Shown piece by piece: positions 9,105 to 17,728 of a stretch of 64,000 nucleotides of DNA. Position 1 is the stretch's first letter. Every line of letters starts with the position of its first letter. The notes beneath the pieces are model-generated. The model was not told the DNA's origin and ran no database searches. It saw nothing but the letters and a program-made list of their open reading frames with translations. Where the stretch lies: NCBI GenBank assembly GCA_023412475.1, contig JAEYNR010000009.1:24465-88464 (forward strand). Reading direction: 5' to 3'. Made by a program: the position numbers and the translations under genes. Source of the stretch: Fibrobacterota bacterium (GTDB taxonomy: Bacteria; Fibrobacterota; Chitinivibrionia; Chitinivibrionales; Chitinispirillaceae).

Positions 9105-10172
9105 TCAAGCAGCATTCTTATTTTTAAGACGATAGACATAAGCCATTACTTCTGCCATAGCGGTAAAAAATTCTACAGGTATCGGAAATCCCAGCTCAAC
9201 TTTATCATACATCGAACGGGCCAGAGGTTTATCCTCGACAACAGGGACATTGCTTTCTTTGGCCAGTTTTTTAATTCTTTGTGCAATCAAATCCTTTCCT
9301 TTTGCTACAACAACCGGAGCGTCATTTTCCTCTGGTTCGTATCGTAATGCAATAGCTATATGAGTGGGGTTTGTAACCACAACGGTAGCTTTTGGCACCT
9401 GCTCCATCATGCGGCGTCTGGCCATCTCTCTTTGCAGGGATCGTATTCTGGATTTCACCTGCGGATCTCCATCAAGCTGTTTTCGTTCTTCCTTTACCTC
9501 CTGATGAGTCATTTTTAACTGTTTTTCATGTTCGAAGCGCTGATATGCATAATCAAGTATTGCGATTATGATCATGGCCATAGCAATTCTGAGGATTACC
9601 TTGTATGATACAGCTAATGCAAAGGTCCATATTGACAGAACCGATGTATCGGAGAGAGTGAGCATAGTGCCGAACTCTTTTTTGAGAGTAATATATGCCA
9701 CAGTGATGATAATAGAGAGCTTCACAATATTTTTTAAGGTCTCAACAATAGAACGCATTGAAAAGAGTCTTTTGAACCCTGAAAGAGGATTAATTTTTTC
9801 CAGTTTAGGCACCAGTGGTTTTAAAGTAAACAGAAAACCTACCTGAGCCACATTAGCCACCAAACCCATCAGCATTATTCCACCGGTGATAGGGGCAGCA
9901 ACTTTTGCCAGCATAATTATTGCGTTGCGCATAAGTAACATGAGTCTGGCATAATCCATCTCTGTTATTGAGATAGATTTCATGAATTCTATCATACTGG
10001 AGCTTATCTCTTTTATTATCCAGGGTCCAAGTAATTTCATCAGAAAGAGAGCGGTCAGAAGCACTATAACCGAATTTATCTCTGTACTTTTAGCAACATT
10101 ACCTTTCTCTCTTGTATCCTGTCTTTTTTTTTCTGACGGGGCCTCAGTCTTCTCATCACTGTCTTCAGCCAT
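9105..10172 (-). CDS. flhB: Flagellar type III export gate protein FlhB
   Basis: A 355-residue protein matching FlhB along its length. The charged N-terminus (DEKTEAPSEKKRQDTREKG) is followed by four membrane segments and a cytoplasmic domain. The autocleavage motif NPTH lies at residues 268-271, followed by IAIALRYE. FlhB switches the export apparatus from rod/hook to filament substrates after cleavage, working with FliK. It is the last gene of the operon here; flhA, which commonly follows, is not in the window. It lies 21 bp downstream of fliR. Confidence 0.96.
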   Translation of the reverse strand: MAEDSDEKTEAPSEKKRQDTREKGNVAKSTEINSVIVLLTALFLMKLLGPWIIKEISSSMIEFMKSISITEMDYARLMLLMRNAIIMLAKVAAPITGGIMLMGLVANVAQVGFLFTLKPLVPKLEKINPLSGFKRLFSMRSIVETLKNIVKLSIIITVAYITLKKEFGTMLTLSDTSVLSIWTFALAVSYKVILRIAMAMIIIAILDYAYQRFEHEKQLKMTHQEVKEERKQLDGDPQVKSRIRSLQREMARRRMMEQVPKATVVVTNPTHIAIALRYEPEENDAPVVVAKGKDLIAQRIKKLAKESNVPVVEDKPLARSMYDKVELGFPIPVEFFTAMAEVMAYVYRLKNKNAA

Positions 10173-10193
10173 TTTTTTTCACCTCACTATTTA

Positions 10194-10982
10194 TCAGGCC
10201 ATCAGATATAAAAGCCGCCAAATATCCTGAATCAATATTTCCACCGTTTTTTTGAACAAAACCGACAACATCGGAAGTGCTAATATTGTAGCACTGATTC
10301 CTACAATTATTTTCAAAGGCATTCCGACAAAGAAGATGTTCATCTGTGGTACGGTACGGGCAATAACCCCAAGCGCAAGTTCGGTAAGAAAGAGAGTAAC
10401 ATAGACCGGTGCAGAGAACTTCAATCCCAGGATAAAAATGTTGCTTATCATGGTTACGATATGTGCTGTCATCTTATCGCCGGAAAAGTTGACACCCATT
10501 AGAGGCACCAGTTCAAAGCTTTTCTGAATAGCCAGGATAAGAAAATAATGACCATTAAACAGAAGAAAAAGGATAGTGAATATGATGACCTGTAACTGGC
10601 CCAGCACTGTTACCGGTTCATCGGTAAATGGATTAGCCATCTCGACAAAACCGAATCCCATCTCAGTATCTACCAGTAAACCGGCAAACTGAACAGCAGT
10701 AAAGAGCATTGATGAAACAAAGCCTATGGCCAGCCCCACCATGACTTCCTTAATTATCAGCAAAATAAAAAGACCCGGTGAAAATGCGATCGCAGTTTCT
10801 ATCCCCGTACTTACAACAGATCCAAACAGTATGACAGCAAGAAGAAGTGACAAGCCAATTTTTAACTGTAAAGGAATGGACCATGAACCAAACACCGGAA
10901 GAAGCGCAATGATAGTGCTGATCCTTACGAAGATCAGGAGAAAAATGATCACCTGATCAACATTGAAAGGTATCAGCTCCAT
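10194..10982 (-). CDS. fliR: Flagellar export apparatus protein FliR
   Basis: 262 residues with about six hydrophobic segments and the FliR features FVRISTIIALLPVFG near the N-terminus and GFGFVEMANPFT in the middle. FliR forms the export gate core with FliP and FliQ in the basal body membrane. The start codon abuts the fliQ stop (10983), which suggests translational coupling. Confidence 0.95.
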   Translation of the reverse strand: MELIPFNVDQVIIFLLIFVRISTIIALLPVFGSWSIPLQLKIGLSLLLAVILFGSVVSTGIETAIAFSPGLFILLIIKEVMVGLAIGFVSSMLFTAVQFAGLLVDTEMGFGFVEMANPFTDEPVTVLGQLQVIIFTILFLLFNGHYFLILAIQKSFELVPLMGVNFSGDKMTAHIVTMISNIFILGLKFSAPVYVTLFLTELALGVIARTVPQMNIFFVGMPLKIIVGISATILALPMLSVLFKKTVEILIQDIWRLLYLMA

Positions 10983-11252
10983 TTATTTGGTTACCTTTCC
11001 AATAAGATCAAAGAGCCCGTATGTATATTCCACCAGCTTAAGAAGCATCCATGGGAAAAGAAGGAGGAAAACCAGTGTCATAGTCAGAATTTTCGGAATA
11101 AAAGTCAGAGTCATCTCATGGATCTGAGTGACTGCCTGAAAAATTCCTACTAATAGTCCAATAAGAAGCCCCACAATCAGAAGAGGGCCTGAGATCAAAA
11201 GCATGATCATCAGCGCATTTCGTCCTACGTCTACTACCATCGTTGCATCCAT
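10983..11252 (-). CDS. fliQ: Flagellar export apparatus protein FliQ
   Basis: 89 residues, the usual FliQ length, with two hydrophobic helices and the family motif GLLVGIFQAVTQIHEMTLTF. It is part of the FliP-FliQ-FliR export gate. It sits 10 bp after fliP and directly before fliR, the canonical order. Confidence 0.95.
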   Translation of the reverse strand: MDATMVVDVGRNALMIMLLISGPLLIVGLLIGLLVGIFQAVTQIHEMTLTFIPKILTMTLVFLLLFPWMLLKLVEYTYGLFDLIGKVTK

Positions 11253-11262
11253 GAAATCACTC

Positions 11263-12111
11263 CTACCGGAAAGAGGTTACCATCTGCCTGACTATCAAAT
11301 GCCAACCATCTACCAGGACAAAAAGCACGATTTTAAAAGGCATTGAAATCATCACTGGCGGCAACATCATCATACCCATCGATAAAAGTATGCTGGCTAC
11401 TATCATATCGATTACCAGAAAGGGAATGAAGAGGATAAACCCGATGATAAATCCGGTTTTCAGTTCACTGGTTATAAACGCAGGTATTATAACTTCATAA
11501 GGAAGATCGTCGATGTTTCTTGGTGGCTCCATTTTAGATATTCTGACAAATAACGCCACATCCTTTTCATTTACCTGCCGGAGCATGAAATTACGAACCG
11601 GCTTTCCAGCTCTTCCCAATGCCTCGTTAAACTGTATCTCCTGAGCAAGATAAGGCTGTATTGCCCTGTCATTTATCTCTGTAAACACTGGCATCATTAT
11701 AAAAAGAGTAAGAAACAGTGATAAGCCTACCATTATCTGATCAGGTGGCATGGTCTGAGTACCTAAAGCCCTGCGTAGAAATGACATTACAATAATTATT
11801 CTGACAAACGAAGTGACCATGATCAGAATAGAAGGAGCAAGGGCAAGAATGGTGATAAGAAACAGCACCTGAAGCGCTACTGCTACATCAGTGGGCTTGC
11901 TGGCATCAGCAACTGACAAGGTAAGTTTGGGCAAAACCTGCGCACTTACGGTCACAATCGCAGGACCGAAAAGAACCATTGCCACTGCAACAATTCCCTT
12001 ACAGACAAGCAGAGCATTGGATACACTCAGAACTACATTTCTTATACTTCTTATAATTAAATGACCGGTTGACATTGACTTTTTATTATTAAATTCCATA
12101 TCAGAACTCAT
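11263..12111 (-). CDS. fliP: Flagellar export gate protein FliP
   Basis: 282 residues. FliP signatures are clear: FVRIIIVMSFLRRALGTQ and PPDQIMVGLSLFLT in the middle, and MGMMMLPPVMISMPFKIVLF near the C-terminus. The first ~55 residues are an extension that includes a hydrophobic signal-like stretch, consistent with the cleavable signal known for FliP. The coding region overlaps the fliO stop by 4 bp (ATGA). Confidence 0.95.
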   Translation of the reverse strand: MSSDMEFNNKKSMSTGHLIIRSIRNVVLSVSNALLVCKGIVAVAMVLFGPAIVTVSAQVLPKLTLSVADASKPTDVAVALQVLFLITILALAPSILIMVTSFVRIIIVMSFLRRALGTQTMPPDQIMVGLSLFLTLFIMMPVFTEINDRAIQPYLAQEIQFNEALGRAGKPVRNFMLRQVNEKDVALFVRISKMEPPRNIDDLPYEVIIPAFITSELKTGFIIGFILFIPFLVIDMIVASILLSMGMMMLPPVMISMPFKIVLFVLVDGWHLIVRQMVTSFR

Positions 12112-12680
12112 CCCTGCTTTTTCATTTTACCCATAAAACTATTGAATGCTTCCTTGAATTGAACTATCGAGCTTCCCCCCTTCGATGAAGCAATCAGATC
12201 GATTGCCTTCTGCCCTTCAATTTTCTCCAGTAAAACTATAGATTGAGGAGTCTGCCCCAGAAGATAAACTGCATCCATTACCCTTATCATAGTGATTGTA
12301 CGATTCTGCCCGAATGGCAAAACCTCAAGAACATCCATTGCCCCGCCGCCACCTATTCGTGATGAACCGGTGAGACCACTTTTCTTTACAATCCATGCGG
12401 CTGCAAAAATCACGGCTATCACCACCGCCAGATACAGAATGATTCTTAGGATCACCAAAGAATAATTTTCAGCATTCTTTCTTAATTGAACATTTTCGCT
12501 TAAGGCAGTATCACTTGCAGAAAAAACTGCCTCTCTCACTTTTTTTATATCAAAATCCCCAGTCTCTGCTGAATCGGGATTCTGGGCCTGAACAACAGAA
12601 ACAAAAAACAAAAAAATGAAAAGGAAGATATTGGCTTTCATTTTTTTTATTCCATAAAAGCCTTGCACTCTTAAACTCAA
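12108..12680 (-). CDS. fliO: Flagellar biosynthesis protein FliO
   Basis: Up to 190 residues. A signal-like segment (MKANIFLFIFLFFVSVVQA) is followed by a linker, a membrane helix (about 73-93) and the cytoplasmic FliO core GGGGAMDVLEVLPFGQNRTI. FliO assists assembly of the FliP ring. Two starts are possible. A TTG at 12680 has an excellent Shine-Dalgarno (AAGGAG, 7 bp away). An ATG at 12641 fits the signal peptide better but has a weaker site. It overlaps fliP by 4 bp. A 358-bp gap separates it from fliY, so a second promoter is possible. Confidence 0.88.
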   Translation of the reverse strand: MSLRVQGFYGIKKMKANIFLFIFLFFVSVVQAQNPDSAETGDFDIKKVREAVFSASDTALSENVQLRKNAENYSLVILRIILYLAVVIAVIFAAAWIVKKSGLTGSSRIGGGGAMDVLEVLPFGQNRTITMIRVMDAVYLLGQTPQSIVLLEKIEGQKAIDLIASSKGGSSIVQFKEAFNSFMGKMKKQG

Positions 12681-13038
12681 GCAGATTCTCCTTTTTTAAG
12701 GCGGTAAGTATCAGATTTTAAACAGATTATCTCATTGTTTTGTGGATAATGCAAACAACAATTAAATAAGAAAATTCGAAATACAAAATTTGAAATTCGA
12801 ATAGCAGGTGGGATCTGGGACTAAAGGATGAAATTTGTTTCTACTCAGTTCTGTGAAATTCTTATCAAAAAGAAAATTCTAAATCAATTTTTTAAATCCT
12901 AAACAAATTACAAATCCTAATTTCTAAACAGAAATAAGAGTGTTTCAAGTGACTAAAGCTTAAGAAGTGAGCCCTTTTTCCCTTTTCTATTGTTGTTTCG
13001 TATTTCGGTTTTCGAATTTCGTACTAATTATTCTCTTT
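12681..13038. repeat. Gap inside the flagellar operon filled by dispersed repeat, copy B
   Basis: No gene is seen. The stretch is very AT-rich. At 12919-12960 it holds the repeat core TTCTAAACAGAAATAAGAG followed by TGTTTCAAGTGACTAAAG, preceded by short AAATCCTAAA-type words. At about 12999-13022 there is a second shared motif, TTTTCGAATTTCGTA, also seen at 24795-24810 and inverted near 56935. Because it lies between fliY and fliO it separates genes that are normally adjacent. Confidence 0.55.
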
Positions 13039-14070
13039 TTATCTGAGACTTCTGATCCGATCTTCAGCAGAGACTAATGAAACTATCCTTATTCCAAAAC
13101 TTTCATCAATAACAACCACCTCACCTTTAGCTACCACTTTGTTATTTACCATCAGATCGACCGGTTCACCAGCCATTCGGTCCAGCTCCACAATGGAACC
13201 GGGAGCCAGCTCGAGCACCTTTTTAATCGACAGCATAGACTTCCCCAGTTCAATGCTTACATCCAGCTCGACATCCAGCAGCATATCTATACTAGCATTT
13301 GAATCTTTTATTGACTGAGAAGTTATGGATGAATCCTGAAAATCACTGTCAGAAGAGCTAAAAGAGGTCACCTTTGAGAGATCATCGAGCTCCGACATGT
13401 TCAGCCCCACCTGATCAGAGATCGGCTCAGAGCTGATCTGTCCTTTACTGTATTTAGTAATCTGCTCGGTAATTGTTTCAGGAAGAAGGAAAAATGCTGG
13501 GGATTCGGTGGAACTATCCAGAGTCAATGTGGTCTCAATCATGTCAAAGGAATCAGTAAGAAATGGTGGATTATCCAGATCGAATTCGCTGACCGTTACA
13601 CTTTCAGCAGAGACTGTCAAATCCATCTCAGTACCTATTGCTACGCAGAATGCACCCATGACCTGGTTGAACAGCTCCCCTATGGCATCTTTATGATCCT
13701 CGCTGTACTCGGTAGTTCCATCGCCCATAGTCATCAGATCTGAGAGTATGGCTACCTCTTTTTTTGCCATGATAAGGTAAAATTCGCCTTCCAGACCGGA
13801 TTTAAATCCTAATGAGAGTGACAAAACCACGGCATTTATTCTGGTATTGACTACTGTTAAATCAGCTTTCTCCGGTTCCTTAGGTGTGAAGTTAGTCTGC
13901 TTATTGACAACGGTAGTAATTATATTTGCTGCCTGTGTGCAGAAAATATTAAAAAAACCGCTCAAAGCAGCGTATTTATTAACAGGTGCTTTTTCAGGCC
14001 CCCCGCTATTGCCAAATCCGTCCGATGCAAGCAATGCATCAATCTGTTCCTGGGAAAGAATATCACTCAT
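13039..14070 (-). CDS. fliY: Flagellar motor switch phosphatase/switch protein FliY (FliN-type with CheC-like domain)
   Basis: 343 residues. The N-terminus MSDILSQEQIDALL matches the CheY-binding peptide of FliM/FliY. Residues about 25-215 resemble a CheC/FliY phosphatase-like region, and the last ~80 residues are a FliN/SpoA domain (LLDVELDVSIELGKSMLSI). FliY occupies the FliN position in the C-ring and may dephosphorylate CheY-P. The ATG at 14070 is preferred over an upstream TTG at 14094 because the AAGGAGG ribosome site lies between them and the FliM-like peptide begins here. It overlaps fliM by 8 bp. Confidence 0.93.
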   Translation of the reverse strand: MSDILSQEQIDALLASDGFGNSGGPEKAPVNKYAALSGFFNIFCTQAANIITTVVNKQTNFTPKEPEKADLTVVNTRINAVVLSLSLGFKSGLEGEFYLIMAKKEVAILSDLMTMGDGTTEYSEDHKDAIGELFNQVMGAFCVAIGTEMDLTVSAESVTVSEFDLDNPPFLTDSFDMIETTLTLDSSTESPAFFLLPETITEQITKYSKGQISSEPISDQVGLNMSELDDLSKVTSFSSSDSDFQDSSITSQSIKDSNASIDMLLDVELDVSIELGKSMLSIKKVLELAPGSIVELDRMAGEPVDLMVNNKVVAKGEVVVIDESFGIRIVSLVSAEDRIRSLR

Positions 14071-15097
14071 TGCAGCCTGGAACCTCCTTCTCAAGAATTT
14101 TGGTGATTTTCACGGCCTTTTTTCTTCCGATAAGGCCCGAACGGCCAGCCATCTTATTCTTGCCTTCTATCTGCACAACCAAATCACTGTCAAACGCCTT
14201 TTCAAGACATAAAACATCTCCGTGCTGAAGTTGAAGCAAATCGCGAATGCTAAGGGTAGTTTTACCGATAAGTGTAGATAATTTCAACTCCACATCACTT
14301 ATTTCCTCCTCCAGAACAGCCCTTGTTTCTGTAGTGGCAGTGCTCTGGGAAGACATCCAGGATTCTCCGGAGAGGTTGTTTATGATTCCTTCCAGAAGCA
14401 TGTATGGAAAGCAGATGCTCATAAGTCCAGAAGAATTTTGCATGCGCACTTCCAGAGAGATGAGAATAACAGTTTCTCCAGGAGGAGCAATCTGAACAAA
14501 CTGAGGATTAGTTTCATAGGCTTCGATCTTTGGGCTGAACACTCCTACATGTTCCCACACATCCTTAAGATCACTAAGACTGCGCTCTACAATCCTGTGG
14601 ATCACATTCTGCTCAATGAGAGTCAGTTCTCTATTCTGCTCTGAAGGCCTTCCCTGCCCCCCGAAGAGTCTGTCGATTATGAAAAACACCAGAGATGGGT
14701 TTATCTCGATTATCGCATTGCCATCAAGTGGCTCCATCTTGAAAACATAGATGCAACTGGGGTTGGAGATGGACATGACAAATTCTGAATAAGTCAACTG
14801 GTCCACACTCACCAGTTCGATCTCTACAAATGTTCTGAGGAAATTAGTAAGAGTAGTTGAAAATTGCCTGGCATAACTTTCATGGAGGTTCTGCAGTGTA
14901 CGCATCTGGTCTTTTGAGACGCGGTCAGGACGCCTGAAATCATACAGCGAAAGCGTTCTTTCATTTTCAAACTGCTCTTCATCATCATCATCGGAAGAGC
15001 CGGAATCAACTCCAGAGCTGAACTGATCAGTATCACTGCTGGCAGAAACTGCCGACAGTAATGCATCAACCTCTTCCTGAGAAAGTATATCGCTCAC
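14063..15097 (-). CDS. fliM: Flagellar motor switch protein FliM
   Basis: 344 residues beginning with the CheY-P-binding peptide MSDILSQEEVDALLSAV. There follows an acidic linker, the FliM core (LYDFRRPDRVSKDQMRTL, a diagnostic stretch) and a C-terminal SpoA domain. It forms the C-ring with FliG and FliY and sets rotation direction. The start codon is GTG. The C-terminus overlaps the fliY start. Confidence 0.96.
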   Translation of the reverse strand: MSDILSQEEVDALLSAVSASSDTDQFSSGVDSGSSDDDDEEQFENERTLSLYDFRRPDRVSKDQMRTLQNLHESYARQFSTTLTNFLRTFVEIELVSVDQLTYSEFVMSISNPSCIYVFKMEPLDGNAIIEINPSLVFFIIDRLFGGQGRPSEQNRELTLIEQNVIHRIVERSLSDLKDVWEHVGVFSPKIEAYETNPQFVQIAPPGETVILISLEVRMQNSSGLMSICFPYMLLEGIINNLSGESWMSSQSTATTETRAVLEEEISDVELKLSTLIGKTTLSIRDLLQLQHGDVLCLEKAFDSDLVVQIEGKNKMAGRSGLIGRKKAVKITKILEKEVPGCNE

Positions 15098-15115
15098 AAG
15101 TAGTCCCGCCTTAAA

Positions 15116-15667
15116 CTATTGAATCAAATAAGTTGTAAACAGTACTTCACGAACCTCTCCGGTTTTGGCCGGAATAGTATTGTTAATATTTTTTAAAAGA
15201 TTAATTCTTATTCGTTCCTTTGCATCAGGCTCAGTCAGATCCATCAGTGTCATCTTTGACAAATTATCAATCAGAAGATTTTTAAATTTAGGGGCTCTTT
15301 TTATCAGCTCCTGTCCCAGTTCAGGAAAAGCAATATCATCATATTCAAAAATGATAGCCGCCTTTAAAAACCTCTCTCCATCTGTTCCTGCAATATTTAC
15401 TATAGCCTCAATAGGGTTATCTGCTGTAGTTGCTCCCATGGCAGTAGCCTTCTCAATGGCTTTTTTTAAAGAATCAGCATGTATTCTGGCCTCTTTCTTT
15501 TGATGAGTCTCAGGACTTGTCGCTTTAACCAATATGAAAGCCACAACTGCATTAAGTAAAACCATACCAATAAGAACCCCGACAAAGGCGATTCGGTTTC
15601 CTTTTTCAGTCGTTTTTTCGCTTTTCTTAGCGCTCTCTTCGTCTTTTTCTTTTCTCTTATCTTCCAT
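15116..15667 (-). CDS. fliL: Flagellar basal body-associated protein FliL
   Basis: 183 residues from the ATG at 15667, chosen because GGAGAG lies 7 bp upstream; the reading frame is open 54 bp further. A lysine/glutamate-rich cytoplasmic start is followed by one membrane helix (VGVLIGMVLLNAVVAFILV) and a periplasmic FliL domain ending LLKNINNTI...VREVLFTTYLIQ. FliL surrounds the stator and supports torque. It lies between motB and fliM, a common arrangement. Confidence 0.88.
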   Translation of the reverse strand: MEDKRKEKDEESAKKSEKTTEKGNRIAFVGVLIGMVLLNAVVAFILVKATSPETHQKKEARIHADSLKKAIEKATAMGATTADNPIEAIVNIAGTDGERFLKAAIIFEYDDIAFPELGQELIKRAPKFKNLLIDNLSKMTLMDLTEPDAKERIRINLLKNINNTIPAKTGEVREVLFTTYLIQ

Positions 15668-15761
15668 CTCTAAGCTCTCCTGAAATCCGATTCTCAAGAA
15701 AATTTCAGTCAATGATATCAATCAAAACTAATGTTTTTTCTGTTTCGAAGATTCTTTACGA

Positions 15762-16484
15762 CTAATTCTCCTTTTTCAAATAATCAACAAATATATCTAT
15801 TCTTCGGTTCATCTTTCTATTCTCTACCGAAGTATTGGGAACTATCGGGCGATATTCTCCATAACCTATCGCACTTAACCTTGAAGGTTCTATGCGTCCA
15901 CTTGATGCCATAAACTTTACTACATTCAGTGCTCTGGAACTGCTTAATTCCCAGTTTGAAGGGAATTTCAAACTTCTGATGGGAAGATCATCTGTATGCC
16001 CTTCCACTCTGATCTGAGTGCTGGGGACTTTGTTTATTGTCTCACAAATACCCATTAAAGTGGGAATAAGCTCCGGTTTTATCTCCGATTCCCCTATTTC
16101 AAAGCCAATAGGATCTGATAATTTAATAGCAATTCCACTTTCGGTTACCTTAACTTTAACAGCATCTTCCAGCCCCTCTTTCCTTACAACATCCTTAATT
16201 CTCTGAGCTGCATCGACTGCCATTCGTTTGTTCTGCTCATCTCCTCCCATACGGGGTATCAAGATATCTTTGTTAATCATAATCGATGGATATGATTCCA
16301 GAACACCATTGAAAGCATTATGAATAGAAGATACTGCCACATTAAATTTTCCCGTATCAGTGCTTGACATAGCCAGAAGCATCACAAAAAAACAGAGCAA
16401 AAGAGTACACATGTCTCCCCAGGTACTCATGTATGCAGGTGCCCCTTTTGGAGGGTCGGGTGTTTTTTTTTCTCTGAGTGCCAT
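15762..16484 (-). CDS. motB: Flagellar stator protein MotB
   Basis: 240 residues. One membrane helix contains the proton-binding aspartate (Asp24 in YMSTWGDMCTLLLCFFVM). It is followed by a plug/linker and an OmpA-type peptidoglycan-binding domain (VEGHTDDLPI, SSSRALNVVKFM, GYGEYRPI). MotB anchors the stator to the wall. The ATG at 16484 overlaps the motA TGA by one base (TGATG), with AGGAG 6 bp upstream; an in-frame TTG one codon earlier is less likely. Confidence 0.95.
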   Translation of the reverse strand: MALREKKTPDPPKGAPAYMSTWGDMCTLLLCFFVMLLAMSSTDTGKFNVAVSSIHNAFNGVLESYPSIMINKDILIPRMGGDEQNKRMAVDAAQRIKDVVRKEGLEDAVKVKVTESGIAIKLSDPIGFEIGESEIKPELIPTLMGICETINKVPSTQIRVEGHTDDLPIRSLKFPSNWELSSSRALNVVKFMASSGRIEPSRLSAIGYGEYRPIVPNTSVENRKMNRRIDIFVDYLKKEN

Positions 16485-17269
16485 CAATTGCTCCTGTTTT
16501 GTGCAGTACGGGTAATAACCAATGCGCGCAGTCCCGGGGAAAGAAACGCTGTCAGCTTCTGCTCTACTATTCTTGGATTATCGCCCGACTGTAAAGACAT
16601 TATACCCTCAAGCATCAACTCTTTAATCATGACCTCCTTTTGAGATGCAGATTTGAGTTTCTCTACAATTGGAAGACAGAAAGCGTTTGCGAGCATCGAA
16701 CCATAAAAGGTGGTAATCAGTGCAACAGCCATATTTGGTCCTATCGATTCCACATCACTCATATTTCCCAGCATCAGCACCAATCCGATCAGAGTCCCGA
16801 TCATACCAAATGAAGGCCCCATTGCTGCAAGAAAGTCAAAAATCTTTGCACCTTCCTCATGACGTGATTCTGTAAAGGATATATCCGTTGACAGAATGTC
16901 TTTTATGAGTTCTGGTTCGGTACCATCGACAGCCAGTTGAATTCCTTTCTTTAAAAACTCATCCTCTATATCAGCCGCTCTGGCCTCCAAAGCCAGAATT
17001 CCTTCACGCCGTGCTTGTTCCGCAAAATCAACCAATTGACGTATTATTTCAACAGGTGTGTTTTTTTTTACAAAGAAAGCATTTTTTACCACTGCCATTG
17101 TCCCCAGAAGTTTGCTCCCGGGAAACGCAGCGATGGTAGCAGCAACTGCCCCTCCAACGGTAATGTAAACTGAAGGAAGATCAATAAATGCCGCAAGATT
17201 TTCCAGCTTAATGCCAAAAATTACCAGCAAGAAGGCAGATCCCAAACCTATTATTGTCGCCAGATCCAT
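16484..17269 (-). CDS. motA: Flagellar stator protein MotA
   Basis: 261 residues with four membrane segments in the MotA pattern: LATIIGLGSAFLLVIFGI and VYITVGGAVAATIAAFPG at the N-terminus, a cytoplasmic loop with REGILALE, then AAMGPSFGMIGTLIGLVLML and a further helix. It forms the ion channel with MotB. Whether it is H+ or Na+ driven cannot be told from the sequence alone. It is translationally coupled to motB. Confidence 0.95.
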   Translation of the reverse strand: MDLATIIGLGSAFLLVIFGIKLENLAAFIDLPSVYITVGGAVAATIAAFPGSKLLGTMAVVKNAFFVKKNTPVEIIRQLVDFAEQARREGILALEARAADIEDEFLKKGIQLAVDGTEPELIKDILSTDISFTESRHEEGAKIFDFLAAMGPSFGMIGTLIGLVLMLGNMSDVESIGPNMAVALITTFYGSMLANAFCLPIVEKLKSASQKEVMIKELMLEGIMSLQSGDNPRIVEQKLTAFLSPGLRALVITRTAQNRSN

Positions 17270-17327
17270 AAGATAACTTCCTTTACTTTCCCATTGCTGG
17301 TTCTAAATCTTTATCCCACACATCGGT

Positions 17328-17561
17328 TCATTTCGATTCACTTGAAGAATCACTGGACGATTTAGAAACCACGACCGGCCCCTGATTACATAACTGTTTA
17401 TATTTTATCGTTTTCCGCACGATTTCTTCAAGACTGTTACTTACAATAATTTTCTTACCGTTAGTGAGAGTAATCACTGTATCAGGAGTTTTTTCAAGAG
17501 ATTCAATAAGATCAGCATTTAAAACAAATTCCTGGCCATTGAGCCTTTTTAATGCGATCAT
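17328..17561 (-). CDS. flbD: FlbD family flagellar protein
   Basis: 77 residues. The first ~60 match the FlbD family: MIALKRLNGQEFVLNADLIE, then TPDTVITLTNGKKIIV and a VRKTIKYK helix. The serine-rich tail is not conserved. FlbD genes are found between flgE and motA in Firmicutes, spirochetes and relatives, as here. In some bacteria it modulates flagellar gene expression or motor output, but its role here is unknown. Confidence 0.9.
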   Translation of the reverse strand: MIALKRLNGQEFVLNADLIESLEKTPDTVITLTNGKKIIVSNSLEEIVRKTIKYKQLCNQGPVVVSKSSSDSSSESK

Positions 17562-17728
17562 CTTTTCCCCCCTTTAACAAACAGTTGCACCTGCTCAATA
17601 AGACCTCCCCACAGCAGAAAAGGTCCATAAAGGCAGGCTTAAAAGCATATAATTGCGTATCAAATAATGCAATAGAGCAGAAGAGTATTCTTCGGCTCTA
17701 CCTTTTAACCCCACAAGTAGGGCAAAAA

